Assembly (NCBI GenBank): GCA_016647705.1
Contig: CM028339.1
Coordinates: 16,386,803-16,450,802, forward strand
Direction: 5' to 3'
DNA length: 64,000 nt
From: Eucommia ulmoides
Taxonomy: Eukaryota; Streptophyta; Magnoliopsida; Garryales; Eucommiaceae
Shown: positions 33,818-47,348 of the stretch, in pieces
Position numbering within the stretch: the stretch's first letter is position 1
Layout: each line of letters opens with the position of its first letter
Program-made: the position numbers and the translations under genes
The notes under the pieces: model-generated
What the model was told of the DNA's origin: nothing
What the model saw: the letters and a program-made list of their open reading frames with translations, nothing else
Database searches by the model: none

Positions 33818-36610
33818 TGATGGCCCAAGAATTACCCAAGATGGGGGTTAATTGGGTTTTGACAAATAATTCGATATTTAAAATCTACTCAATATAAACT
33901 AAGTGTTTATATGATTTGTGTCAAGTGCACTACGAATATTCAAATAAGAGTAATAATCACAAACACAAATATAAGCGAAAATATAAAGAGTAGAATTAGA
34001 AAGATTGACACCGGTATTTATAGTAGTTCGGTAAACACCCTTTGCCTAGTCTACTCCCCCGAGCTTTTTCGAGGATTTCATTATCTTTGATCTTCTTACG
34101 AGTGAAGAACAAACTGTTTAAGTCGCCGCTTGAGAAGTACGTATCTCAACTCTTTATAATCTAGAGTGAATATATTTCCCTTACAAATCTCTCTTCTTAA
34201 GTAAAATCCTTACTCAAGATTTACAATGAAAATCTCACTGTCTCACAAAATTGAGCTTCAACACTAATAAGATATAGAACTCAAGAATCTATGTGTGTGA
34301 AACAAATACAACAAACACTTAAGAAATATGAATCAAGAAAGAGTATAAGTGTTGTTAGACAAATTTTAGCTTGAAAACATTGGTAGTATCTCTTTGATCT
34401 TTGTAGCTCAAGATTGATACTTGGATAGATGGATGATTTCTTCCAGCAATCTTCTCGCCTTATATAGATGTAGAGAATGTAGGATGATATCACACTTGAA
34501 GAGCTTGAGAACAAAGTGACCGTTGGGTCTTCTTCTTTAAATGTCAAGATTCAAAATACATAGGTTCCTCTCCATTATCTCTGCAGATTTGTTAACATTC
34601 CATCTAATTTTTCTAATATCATAAATGCTATATATGTCTAAGTAATTAAAAATGACCCATTGTCCAATTTGTCTTTGAGGTATTGGAAAATTAGAACAAT
34701 TTGTTCAAGATATTCAAAGTAGTATAGTTGACATTTAAAGCATATAGATAAATCAAGATAGAGATATTCAAAGTTGGGTAGAAATCATTGAATATAAGGC
34801 TCATCAACTTTAAAATATTCAATAAGTTGTTCAAGATAAGAAACCATTCACATTATGGAAGACAAGTCATGGGCTAGCATTTAATGAGCTATCCTACCAT
34901 TAAGCCAAAATAATATCTATGTATTCTCACTTGGTTATCTTGACAAATTCAAATTTAATACTTGTATTCACAAATGATTATATATTTGAGCATGTGTATA
35001 TAATATGTTTAAAATATATTATATATGTATACAATCTAATTAAGCACATACAAGCATTTCAAGCATTTGAATATTTAGAATTCATTTATCATGATGAAAA
35101 CAAAATTTTCATACCCTTTGAGCCAATTTATCAATTATTTATAAATGTAATGATAAACATATCAATTGATCAAGCATATATCATGTACACATGTTAAACT
35201 AACATCCCATTACATGATTTAAACGTTCCGAACAAAATATAATATGCAAATCCAAATTTAAGTTCATGACAAAATTTTGCATTTTGAGTTCTAAAATATT
35301 TTAAGATGTTTTGATCAATTCATTTTCCATTCAACATTGTATTGATCAAATTGAATGATGAAAATATGTTATATATTTATTATAAGGCAAATGAATCATC
35401 ATATAGCAATTAGAACAAACATATAACGCGAAAATGTGAAGCCAAAAACAGAGCGAAAACAGGGCAAGAGAGAGAAAAGCTACTGACATTTTTATAAATG
35501 GCTACGTTTTTATAGGAATAACATATCCAAAATTTTTCTACTATGCTCATAAATACAGCTTATGGAGTTAGGGTTCCATAGTAAAAAGAATCACCTCATT
35601 TAGACTCCAAATGAGTGAGATATTATCAAATGAGTGTACAAAGGTCTTGACAGGATTTTCTGTAAAAATCAGCTACTGACTTCTGCCGAAATGTTGAAAT
35701 TTGAACAACCACACCAACTTGGATTGATATTAAATTTATGTTTTTAAAGATATTTGAATTAGTTTTCCAACCATATACGATTCATTAGATTTGGACTAGT
35801 AATAAAAGAGATACGATCAATTTACTACAGAAGGTCCAATCTGATTTTTTGAACAACAACAGTTGATTGCTACAGTGTTTTCAACACAATTCTATTTTTC
35901 ATCGCTCGTTTTTTTTTTTTTTTTTTTTGTTCGATGTCTATAATCCTTTTTTTAGCCAAACACTTTTAAAAATATTATTTCAATGATGTTCAAAGTGTTT
36001 TCATGATCTAAATATACAATGTACCTTATGATCATATAGAAACCGAGTTTAAGCAATTTGAGTATTTTGGTGATCAAAATATGAAATTTTCAATTGAGCA
36101 ATGTATGAAAAATCTTATTACATGGATCATAATATAATAATTATATGTACATGTTTAAAATATTATATCAATGATATTTGAAGTGTTTTCCCATTAAAAT
36201 CATGCAATATACTATTTGATCACATTAAATTCAAGTTTAAGTATATTAAACACATTTGTGATCAATATGTGAATTTTCCAAATTTGTATGATATGATCAA
36301 ACATATAATACACATTGTGATATTTAGGTATATTGGACATGTTAGAAATAAAACATCTTAAATGTATGCATCATCGGTATGTGTGTGCAACCTATAGAGT
36401 TTCGAGTTAAATATCTTGAGTAATGTTGTCGAAATAAAATATTGCATTATTTAAATCATACCTTTCAAATTGAATACATCTCCATGATGTATTTCCATAA
36501 TTTATAGATGACCTATACTTGAAAAGTTCATTTAAAATGTCAAATGAGGCGTTATCGTCAAAATCACATTTTTTGGAGATCCGATGATTGAAACCGTTGT
36601 AAGCTAATAA
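33818..36610 (-). repeat. SIRE-type 3' LTR
   Basis: 2793 bp, collinear with 42147-44929 over its whole length with scattered substitutions. The inner end reads TTATTAGC on the minus strand against TGTTACCC in the 5' LTR, so the terminal TG has mutated. A T tract at 35909-35929 is private to this copy. Confidence 0.88.
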
Positions 36611-36624
36611 TCTCTCCATTTTTT
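36611..36624 (-). other. SIRE-type polypurine tract
   Basis: Minus strand AAAAAATGGAGAGA directly before the 3' LTR. Confidence 0.6.
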
Positions 36625-37371
36625 ATAATGACAACTCATTTGATGTTTTACGAATGATAATCAATTTTACTAGCTCTCCCTATGAATTAGATTGGTTTCA
36701 AAAAAGATTTATCTAATAAAATTCATTTTTCATTATCCTAGGCAAGTAAAATTCTTATAATTGTCATAACAATAAAACTATATAATTAAGATCATATGAA
36801 TCATACAAACATAAATAACACACCACATAAGATAGATTATCTTACAATATTCAAAACACAAGTATAATGAGAAAATAAACATCAAATCTAGGTCTTTCTC
36901 CCCCTTTGTCACATAAAAAGTAGATTTAGACTTAGTTTTGAGGAGGGGGAAGTGGAAAGTGAGTGTAAAAGTTATGTGTGAATTGAGAGAATGATCCTAT
37001 GACCGTTTGAAACCGCTCATCTATACTATGTTGTTGAGTGTCAAAACGATTCATAAACTTAATTTATGACAAATTTCTAATTTGTATATGAATTCATCAA
37101 CCCAATATCACTTAAGATTGATCAATATCACATGTAACCAAATTTTATTATTGGCTCAAAGATTCAAGTATATCAAAATTAGATTTTTTATCACTTTGAA
37201 GAACATGGTTTTGAAATCCTTTTAAAAACATTTTAAACACATCAAATATATATAAGTATCAGTGAAAACCACTATAAATATTTTAAATCAAAATTGAAGT
37301 AATTTTTGATAATTTATAACATATTTACTCTCAAGTAGAATTTTTTGAAAATTTCATCATTTCAAAGCATC
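36625..37371 (-). other. SIRE-type 3' spacer
   Basis: Non-coding region after RNase H. It has a GACAAAGGGGGAGAAAGACC box on the minus strand (36910-36891) of the kind common downstream of SIRE pol, possibly a second purine tract. No env-like frame is seen. Confidence 0.55.
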
Positions 37372-40300
37372 TTTTTGTCTCATCATACCTAAGCCACATA
37401 ATATTTTTGAAAATTGTTCTTCCTCAAGAGACTTAGTAAAGATATCGGCTAGTTGATTATTAGTGTCAATGAATTTCAATGTGATATCACCCTGTTGAAT
37501 GTGGTCATGAATGAAGTGGTGTCTTATTTCAATATGCTTAATTTATGAATGTTGAGTAGGATGTTTACTCAAACAAATGGCACTAGTAGTATCACATAAG
37601 ATTGGAACACAACTAACGTTAATACTGAAATCTCCCAATTGTTGTTTCATATATAACACTTGTGCACAACAATTTCTAGCTGCGATATATTCGACTTCGG
37701 CCGTGGATAATGCAACCAAGTTTTGTTTCTTGCTTGACCAAGAAACCAATACGTGTCCTAAAAAATGACAAGTACCACTAGTGCTTTTACGCTCAACTTT
37801 GCAATCGGCAAAATTAGCGTTGGGATAGCTAGGCCTATCAAAACAATCATTTTTAGGATACCACAAGCCTAAATCACATGTACCAAACAAATATCGAAAA
37901 ATACGTTTAACGGCGATTAAATGCGATTCCTTAGGACAAGATTGAAAACGAACACATAGACAAATATTAAACATGATATCCGGTCTACTTGTCTTAAGAT
38001 AAAGGAGACTACTAATCATACCTCGATATTCCTTCTCATTTACCTTCTTACCATTTTCATTGGCATCTAATTTGGTCGAAGTACTCATTGGTATATTGTA
38101 TACCTTTGAGTTTTCCATTCCGTATTTTTTGATTAAGTCTTTTGTATACTTTACTTGATTTATAAATATTCCATCCATTGTTTGCTTAATATGCAATCCA
38201 AGAAAGAATGTTAATTCTCCCATCATAATCATCTCGAATTCTTCCTGCATAAGCTTAGCAAGCTCTTGGCACAAGATCTCATTAGTAGCATCGAAAATGA
38301 TATCGTCAACATAGATGTGCACTAACAAGATATTATTTTCAGCTTCTTTAATAAATAAAGTTATATTGGTTAAACCACGTTTAAAATATTTTTCTAAGAG
38401 AATTCCACTTAACCTCTCATACCAAGCTCTAGTTGTTTGTTTGAGACTATAAAATGCTTTGGATAGTTTGAAAACATGATTTGAAAACTTTTTATCTTCA
38501 AAACCGGGAGGTTGTTCAACATAAACTTCTTCAGAAATGAAACCATTAAAAAATGTATTTTTAACATCCATTTGAAAAAGTTTGAAATCATTAGCACAAG
38601 CAAAAACAAGTAACATACGTATAACTTCTAATCTAGCTACCGGTACATATGTTTCATCATAATCCTTCCCTTCTTCTTGATTATAACTTTGTGCTACCAA
38701 TCTTGCTTTATTTCTAATAACAACACCCGACTCATCCTTTTTATTTCGAAAAACTCATTTTGTTCCAATTACAAAATGATCATTAGGTTTTGGTACTAGA
38801 GACCAAACGTTATTTCTCTCAAATTGATTTAACTCATCTTGCATTGCAAGAATCCAAGATTCATCGTCAATAACTTCAAAAACATTTTTAGGTTCAATTT
38901 GAGATAGGAAAGCAAAATTGTTAACATAGTTTCTCAAAAAAGATCTAGTACTTATCCCGCGCTCAATATCACCAATGATTTGATCGGATGGATGAATGTT
39001 GACCTTTTTCCACGCCTTTGGTAATATGTTCTCGAAAGATTGTACTACTATTGAGTCATTATCAACGGGCCTCAAATCAGCGTTTTCAGCTTATTCCATT
39101 GATTTTTCTATCAAATCTGAATTTTCTTCATCTATATCCTTTCTTGGAGAAAAGGGGTTAGATTCTTCAAAAACAACATGCATCGCTTCTTCAACTACAA
39201 GTGTACGTTTTTTATATACTCTATAAGTTTTGTTATTAGTTGAATAACCAAGAAAAATACATTCATCGGATTTAGCATCAAATTTTGAAAGATTTTCTTT
39301 ATCATTAAGAATAAAGCATTTGCAACCGAAAACTTTAAAGTAAGATATAATAGGAGTTTTACCATTCCATATCTCATATGGAGTTTTATTTAAACCTCTA
39401 CGGATTGAAACACGGTTCAATACGTAACATCCTATACTTACGGCTTCCGCCCAAAAGTATTGCAGTGAAGAATGCTCGTTTAACATAGTCCGAGCCATTT
39501 CTTGTAAAGAGCAATTTTTCCTCTCAACAACACCATTTTGTTGAGGTGTTCTAAGGGCTGAAAAATTGTGTCTATAACCTTATTCATCACAAAAAATTTC
39601 AATCTCATCATTTCGGAATTCTCTTCTTCTATCGTTTCTGATATTATTAATGATAAAAACCTTTCTTATTTTCAACATGCTTACAAAAATTAATCAACAT
39701 GTAAGCTACATCACTTTTCTTAACAAGCAGTAGAACCCATGCATATCTAGAATAAACATCAACAATCACAAATGCATAATGCTTGCCACCTAAGCTAGCA
39801 ACGGGATTAGGACCGAATAAGTCAAGATGCAAAAGTTCTAATGGTTTAGTAGTAGAAATAAACTTATTCTTCTTAAAAGAACTTTTAACTTGTTTACTAA
39901 GTTGGCATGCATCACATATCTTATCTTTAACAAATTTAGCATTCGCTAATCTACGTACAAGATAATTCTTAGATACGTTCGAAATAAATTCCATGCTAGC
40001 ATGTCCTAAACGTCTATGCCACAACCAACTTTTTTTGGTCAATGCATTTAGGCATGAGACATTTTGAGAAGATAAATCATCAAATGAACATGTATAAATA
40101 TTTTCAAAACATGATGCAGCAAATAAAACTTTCTGATCATCATCTTCTTTTGATGACACATTGATTTTCAAGAAAAGTTATTTTAAAACCATTATCACAT
40201 AATTGAATTATGCTTAGAAGATTATATTTTAAACCTTCAACAAGTAAAACATTTTCAATGATAAAATCATTTTTACCAATTTTACCAATACCAATAATTT

Positions 40301-42092
40301 TACCCCTAGAGTTGTCTCCAAATGTCACATGTCCGCCATCTTTAGGTGTCAAAGATGTAACTTAATTTTTATCACCCGTCATGTGCCGTGAGCAACCGCT
40401 ATCTAGGAGCCATTTGACCTTACTTATATTTGTTTTAAAACTAACATGAAAGGAGCACCTCAAATAATTCCTAAACGATACCCGTTTTACTTGGGTCCAA
40501 GGGGGTTAGTCTTTGGAACCAAGGTTCCCTTTGGTACCAAAATCTTTCTTACCTTTATATTCACATTTTTTAGTTTTCTTTCATTATAAACATCAATAAT
40601 GTGACCAACTTTGTTACAATAAAAACATTTTATAAATCTTTTGGCTTTTGAGAAAAAAATTTGAAATTTCTTTTATTTCTTATGTTGATGAAAACGCAAA
40701 CCGGCTTTGTCGAAAATACCCTTTTGACTTCCCAAGAGAAGTTTAAAGTTATTTTCACCTTTAGTAAACTTATGGACTATTTTGATTAAATTATCAACTT
40801 GATTTTTCAAAGAAATATTTTCCTTTTCAAGATCACATTTCTTTAAAGAATCATTTTCTTTTTTTAAAGAAATAATTTCATATTTTGTTGTTTCCAATTC
40901 TTTTGAAAGAGTGACTATTGTTTTGTTAAGATTTATCATTTTTGAAAAACTTTTTTTAAGCTCTTCTTTTAATTCTTCATATGTATCAAGTAATTTATCA
41001 TATTCATCTAATGAACAAGTTTCGAAAGTAGAAGTTACTTCATCTTCTTTTGCTATGAGTACAAGTAAGTTGGCCTCCTCGCCACTATTTTCACTTTCTG
41101 AGTCACTTGAGTCAGTGTTGTCCCAAGTTGTCTTGAAAGCTTTCTTCTTACTTTTGTAATGATGTTTCTTTGGCTTTTGTGATCCTCTTTGAGTTGAGGA
41201 CATTCGATTTTATAGTGACCTAACTTGTGACATTTATAGCATTCAACTTTGCTTATGTGGTTTTGTTGAATTTGTTTCTTTTTGAAAAATCTCCGGTTGA
41301 GTCAATTGAATCGTCTCGCCAAGATAGTCATTTCACTTTCGGGTTCGCTCCCGATGCTTTCATCATCATCATCATCATGAATAGATTTTAAGGCTATTCC
41401 TTTCTTTCGGTTTCTACATTCTTCTTCATAGCGTTTGAGTGACGGCTCATGAGTAGTCAAGTTACCAATGAGTTCATCAATGGAATATTTGTTTAGATCT
41501 TTGGATTTTGAGATGGCCATCGCCTTTGGTTCCCACACCTTGGGAAGAGCTCTAAGGATCTTTCGTACTCGTTCAAACATTGAGTATGACTTTCTGAGTA
41601 CATTCAATCTATTACAAATATTTGTGAAGTGAGTATACATCTCCATGATCAATTCTCCATCCTCTATCTTGAATAGTTCATATTGGTGCAAAAGAATGTC
41701 GATCTTAGATTCCTTGACTTGGTTTGTAACCTCATGAGTAACTATAAAAGTATCCCAAATCTCCTAAACCGATGAGCATCCGAAAATCCTATTATATTCA
41801 TGAACATCTAAACCACAATAAAGAAGGTTAATAGCTTAGGGGCATTTATAAAGATTAATTTAGTGTCCCTATCATCAAATTCTGATTCTACCTTAAGTAT
41901 AGTAGATCCATCAAGATTAGTTTTAATAGGAGTATGTGGACCATTTTTAATAACTTTTCAAGCTTCATAATTTGTAGTTTGTAAAAAGGCTATCATTCTA
42001 ACCTTCCAAAACACATAATTGTTACCATTAAACAAAGAAGATCTCTACATGGATTGACCTCCGGGAAGGATAGTTGCAACGAAATTTTCCAT
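37372..42092 (-). pseudogene. SIRE-type gag-pol pseudogene
   Basis: Gag starts at an ATG at 42092 (MENFVATILPGGQS, then FNGNNYVFWKVRMIAFL), followed by UBN2 gag (41691-41302) and an intact zinc knuckle CYKCHKLGHYKIEC (about 41255-41214). A second knuckle near 40620 has lost its last Cys. Protease keeps DSGCS (near 40415). GAG-pre-integrase is at 40171-39940. Integrase shows HLDLFGP and, after a frameshift near 39647, PQQNGVVERKN. RT/RNase H run 38700-37543 with YVDDI intact, then a TAA, and the last 50 codons reach 37372. Single stops at about 39091 and 38755 (TGG to TGA) interrupt otherwise long frames, so this copy is younger than its neighbours. Confidence 0.93.
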
Positions 42093-42132
42093 GATTGATT
42101 TGCTAGGATTTTAAGCCTATTAAGCAAGTATA

Positions 42133-42144
42133 GCTCTTATACCA
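42133..42144 (-). other. SIRE-type primer-binding site, tRNA-iMet
   Basis: Minus strand TGGTATAAGAGC, one change from TGGTATCAGAGC, two bases inside the 5' LTR. Confidence 0.85.
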
Positions 42145-42146
42145 AT

Positions 42147-44929
42147 TGATAATCCAAGAATTACCTAAGAGGGGGTGAATTGAATTTTGGCAAATAATTT
42201 GTTATTTAAAATCTACTCAATATAAACTAAGTGTTTATGTTATTTGTGTCAAGTGCATAACGGATATTTAAACAAGAGTAATAATCACAAATATAAATAT
42301 ATGCGAAAATGTAAAGAGTAGAGTTAGAGAGATTGACACCGGTATTTATAGTAGTTCGGCAAACACCCTTTGCCTAATCTACTCCATCGTACTTCTTTGA
42401 GGATTTCACTATCTTTGATCTTCTTACAGGTGAAGAACAAACCGTTTAAGTCACCGCTTGAGGAGTATGTGTCTCAAATCTTTACAACCTAGAGTAAATA
42501 TATTACACTCACAAATCTCTCATCTTGAGTAAAACCTTTACTCAAGATTTACAATGAAAATCTCACTGTCTCACAAAATGGAGCTTCAACACTCACAAGA
42601 TATAGAACTCAAAAATTTATGTGTGTGAAGCAAATACAACAAATACTCAAGAAATATGAATCAAGAAAGAGTATAAATGTTGTTAGACAAATTTTAGCTT
42701 GCCTTTGGTAATATTTCTTTGATCTTTATAGCTCAGGATTGATACTTTGATAGATGGATGATTTCTTCCAACAATCTTCTCTCCTTATATAGATGTAGAG
42801 AATATAGGAGGATATCGCACTTGAAGAGATTGAGAACAAAGTGACCATTGGGGCTTCCTCTACAAATGTCAAGATTCAAAACACATACGTTCCTCTTCAT
42901 TATCTCTGCAAATTTGTCAACATTCCATCTACTTTTTCCAACCTCATAAACGCTAGATATGTCTAATTAATTGCAAATGACCCGTTGTCCAATTTGTCTT
43001 TGAGGTAGTGAAAAATTATAACAATTTGTTCAAAATATTCAAAGTAGTATGGTTGACATTTAAAGTATATAGACAAATCAAGATAGAGATATTCAAAGTT
43101 GGGTATGAATAATTGAATATAAGGTTCCTCAACTTTAAAATATGCAACAAGTTGTTCAAGTTAAGAAGTCATTCATATTGTGGAAAACAAGTCATGGGCT
43201 AGCATTTAATGAGTTATCGTACCACTAAGTCAAAATAATATATTTGTATTACCACTTGGTTATCTTGACAAATTCAAATCTAATACTTGTTTTCATACAT
43301 GATTATGTATTTGAGCATGTGTATATAACATGTCTAAAACATATTATACATGTATACAATTCAATTAAACACATACAAGAATTTCAAGCATTTGAACACT
43401 TAGAATTCATTTAGCATAATGAAAACAAAATTTTCATACTCTTTGAGCTAATTTGTCAATTAATCATAGATGTAATGAATAATATATCAATAGATCATGC
43501 ATATATCATGCAGACATGTTAAACTAACATCCTATAACATGATTTGAACGTTCCGAACAAAATATGATATGCAAATCCAAATTTGAGTTCATGACAAAAT
43601 TCTGCATTTTGAGTTCTAAAATATTTCAAGATATTTTGATCAATTCCTATTCAATTCAACATTGTATTGATCAAATTAAATTATGAAAACATGTTATATA
43701 TTTATTATAAAGAAAATGAATCATCATACAATAATTAGAACAAACATACAACGCCAAAACGTGAAACCGAAAACAGAGCAAAAATAGGGCAGGAGAGAGA
43801 AAATCTACTGATATTTTTATAAACGTCTATTTTTTATAGGAAAAACATATCCAAAATTTTCCTACTATGCACAGAAATAAATCTTATGGACTTAGGGTTC
43901 CATAACAAAAAGAATCACCTCATTTGGACTCCAAAGGAGTGAGATATTATCAAATGAGTGAGCAAAGGTCTCAATAGGATTTTCTGTAAAAATCAGCTAC
44001 TGACGTCTGCCGAAATGTTGAAATTTGAACAACCACACCAATTTGTATTGATATTAAATTTATATGGCTTTAAATATATTTGAATTAGCTTTCCAATCAT
44101 ATATGATTCATCAGATTTGGACAAGTAATAAGAGAGATGCGGTCAATTTACTACAGAAGGTTCATTCTGATTTTTTGAACAACAGTTGATTGCTACAGTG
44201 TTTTCAACACAATTCTATTTTTCATCGCTCGTTCTTGATTTTGGTTGATGTCTATGATCATTTTTTTAGCCAAACACCTTAAAAATATTATTTCAATGAT
44301 GTTCAAAGTGTTTTGATGATCCAAATATACAATGTACCTTATGATCACATAGAAATCGAGTTTAAGCAGTTTGAGCATTTTCGTAATCAAAACATGAAAT
44401 TTTTAATTGAGTAATTTATGAAAAATCTTATTGCATAGATCATAATAGAATAATTATATGAACATGTTCAAAATATTATATCAATGATATTTGAAGTGTT
44501 TTCATATTAAAATCATGCAATGTACTATTTGATCACATTAACTCCAAGTTTAAGCATATTAAGCACATTTATGATCAAAATGTGAATTTTTCAAATTTGC
44601 ATGATATGATCAAACATATAATACACATTATGATATTTAAGTCTATTGGATATGTTAGAAATAAAACATCACAAATGTATGCACCATCGGTGTGTGTGTG
44701 CAACATATAGAGTTTCGAGTTAAATATCTTAAGTAATGTTATCGAAATAAAAAATTGCATTATTTAAATCATACATTTTGACTTAAATGCATCTCCATGA
44801 TATATTTTCATAATTTATGGATGACCTATATTTGAAAATAATGTTAGTTAATTTAAAACGTCAAATGAGGCGTTATCGTTAAAATCACATTTTCCAGATA
44901 TCCTATGATTGAAACTATTTAGGGTAACA
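42147..44929 (-). repeat. SIRE-type 5' LTR
   Basis: 2783 bp. On the minus strand it begins TGTTACCC and ends GGATTATCA. It contains several ATGATATTTGAAGTGTTTTC-like and TATGATCACAT-like internal echoes (for example 44300 and 44490), suggesting old internal duplication. No clear TATA box could be chosen in so AT-rich a sequence. Confidence 0.88.
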
Positions 44930-44934
44930 CGAGT

Positions 44935-45935
44935 GTTTCCAACTGCAATCCAAAACTACTCAGAAAGATTGGATAACTATTATCCTATTATCTTCGATAT
45001 TTAATTTTTATACTACACTAATTTGTGGTAAATTAAAATCTAGGCATAAATCATTCAGACCATTAATTAATCTCCAAGAAAACAATTGTGTGACCGTTAT
45101 ATCTAGATCTCAGGTACTAGATCTAACGTTTTTAGAAGTAATTGGATCTAGATCAAAATCTCTATAAGAACACTTTGTAAATAAATCAAACCACAATGAA
45201 ACCAATATAAAGATCAATAAATCCTCATCACACAATAGTTACACATAATCCAAATTAAAATAAAAAAAAAATACAATATTACATAAACTCAAAATACATT
45301 AACACAATCCTAACCTAGTTGAAAGAAGATTAGCAGCTCACCGTACTGTAGAACGATGGTTTCTCAGATACAGTCTTCAAAACCGCCATCTCCTCCTTGC
45401 CTTTAAGAACCTTGGCCTCTCCTTCAATAAATTAGGCTATAAAATATCTAGAAATGAAGTGAAATTGGTATCTAAAAATTATTCCGCTAATCTCGAAACC
45501 TCAAGTCTTATTTATAGGGACCTAAAAGAGGGTTTGCAGGTGCAAATTGGCCAAAACAACTACCAATTGGGGTGAAAACAACATCAAACAGGATGTAGAA
45601 AGGCCAGAGCCCACTCGCAATGCGTGGTTGAGAAGAGGGACGGAAGTCGAGCGACTTCTTTGTTGAAGCTGAGTGGCCGCTCGGCTTCAGACCTGCTCAT
45701 GGCTCATGGGAGTTGCGCGATGCGGGGCTCCTTGAGCCATGAATTGGCTCTTAGGTCTTTTTCTTCAGATTGTCTTGATTTGTTCATCTTCGTCTATTTC
45801 GCTTCAAATTAACGCATTTGTTTTTCATTTACAAAAACCTATTGAAACAAATAAAATAACTCAATTTATAACAATTTAATCTAATCGACCGATTAACAAA
45901 ACTAAGTTTATTACACAAAATACGATGCGATCACA
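44935..45935 (-). repeat. Athila-like 5' LTR, outer part
   Basis: On the minus strand it starts TGTGATCGCATCGTATTTTG. It carries a segment typical of Athila LTRs (CTAGGCATAAATCATTCAG, near 45040) and a GC-rich patch (45600-45745). Joined with 33532-33817 it is about 1.29 kb, close to the 1.35 kb LTR at 21745. Its outer end abuts LINE sequence. Confidence 0.65.
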
Positions 45936-46549
45936 TACCAATCTTCATTTGCCATTTCTCTACCTAGTCTCATTCCAATTTTGAACCCATTTCTATTCAT
46001 TCCAGACCAAGTGTCCACTTGCTCTGACATCCGCCAAACCACACTCATTAGCATTCACATTGAACTTACTAATTCTCACAAGATTTGAGAAACTACACTC
46101 ACCGGATTTATCATATTGAGAGGCAACATCATTGAAGTCCCTCGAAACCATCCAAGGAGAGGGACAATTTTGGGAATTCATATGGAGGTCCTTCAATAGA
46201 TCATCCCTCACCCTAGAATTAGGACAAGCATAGACCGCCGACAAAATCCAATTTTAGAAACTACCACCGCTAATATTGGCATGAGTTGTTTGCTTATTGA
46301 CCGCGAGTTCTTGGGCAGAAACCTTCTCCAGGATCCAAAGCATCCAAAGGCCTCCAAATCTGCCCAGGGGATCCGCGTGAGAGGATGCCATAAGCCCTTG
46401 GTTCTTGAAGAAAATGCTCATGGCTCTCAATTTTACTTTCATTTCAAGAAGAGCCACCAAATCGGGTTGGTAAACCCCATTAAAGTCCTTAAAGACATTT
46501 TTAAAATTCGAGTTGCTCGCACCACTAAGTTCCAAATAAGGATCTTCAT
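45936..46549 (-). pseudogene. L1-like LINE endonuclease domain fragment
   Basis: Starts at an ATG at 46549 (MKILIWN, then a 1-base deletion). It shows the endonuclease/exonuclease/phosphatase pattern of plant L1 elements: SGASNSNFKNVFKDF, YQPDLVALLE (catalytic Glu region), WILSAVYACPN, WMVSRDFNDVAS (Gly of GDFN changed to Arg) and ECGLADV. After a frameshift it ends GREMANEDW at 45936, where the Athila-like LTR begins. A TAG near 46255 further breaks it. Confidence 0.85.
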
Positions 46550-46900
46550 GGATTCAAAAATCTCAATTTTAGCCTTTTTCTTTTGATATTCTTTCCAAAT
46601 TTAATCATAACATTAAGAGAAAAAAAAATGTAATTCTCGTCCAAATGCATAATCCACCAAAATAATAGTAAACACGACCAAAGGGCTTGGTCAGCAATCG
46701 TAAATTAAGGATTAACCACAAATTGAGGGGTCATTTTTATATTTAAAGAATTTTGGTATAATTTTTGCATACCAAAATTTTCACATTCTCTTTTTTTATT
46801 TTCCTTTATCCGATAATCTTAAAAAGAATAGGGAAAAAAATGAAGGACAAAAAATATTTCCCTGATTCAAAAACATAAAATGCTTAAAATGTGGGGAAAT
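46550..46900. other. AT-rich spacer with a small hairpin
   Basis: No gene. A perfect 11-bp stem AATTTTGGTAT / ATACCAAAATT (46749-46759 with 46769-46779) surrounds a 9-base loop. Confidence 0.6.
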
Positions 46901-47348
46901 TATATTTTTGGTCCTTAAAGTAGGGGGTGAGTGATTGGATTATGAGATTTATCAAAATTAGTCCTTCAAATTTTAAATTTTGTTTCAATGTCATAAAATT
47001 AAAGACGGTATTAATGATTTCAGATGAAAAACAACTCAATACGTTGCTTTTTAATGAGGATATATATCATTATTTCATCACTCTATTATACTTAAGAAGT
47101 TTTTCTTAAACAACAATTTATTTGAAAAATGAAAGAGAAAAATCTAAATAGTTATTAGAAAAAAATGTCTTAAATTTAGTGCAATGATGAAATGATGAAA
47201 ATATACTTATTAGAAGAACACGTGCTTAACACAATCTATTTTTAATCCAAAATCATTAATAATATTTTTAATTTTGTAGGATTGAAATAAATGTGCAATT
47301 TAAAAGATTTAGAGATGCCCATCCCATACTTTTAGGACGAAAAATGTA
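46901..47348. mobile_element. Palindromic MITE, copy 1
   Basis: 448 bp, ends TATATTTTTGGTCC and its imperfect complement GGACGAAAAATGTA. The two halves are inverted copies along nearly the full length (for example GTTTCAATGTCATAAAATTA against the complement of the right side). It resembles copies at 53994 and about 55214. Confidence 0.8.

Larger units (their letters stand above)
33818..44929 (-). mobile_element. Ty1/copia element, SIRE/Maximus type, complete
   Basis: 11,112 bp with LTRs 33818-36610 and 42147-44929, PBS, gag-pol and PPT. It is flanked on both sides by CGAGT (33813-33817 and 44930-44934), a perfect 5-bp target duplication. Protein similarity (gag LP..WE.K..AI..AKDL, RT ARLEVIRMLLVFAC, RNase H ALSTAEVEYIAA) and the great length point to the SIRE lineage. 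It inserted into an Athila-like LTR. All coding parts are interrupted. Confidence 0.9.

Noticed and set aside
33818-36610. Independent solo LTR or host gene region
   Set aside because: Collinear over its length with 42147-44929 and placed after copia pol with a purine tract; it is the 3' LTR of the same element.
36891-36912. GACAAAGGGGGAGAAAGACC as the primary polypurine tract, giving a 3.07 kb LTR
   Set aside because: Homology with the 5' LTR stops at 36610, and the CGAGT duplication fixes the 5' LTR end at 44929, so the inner border is at 36610.
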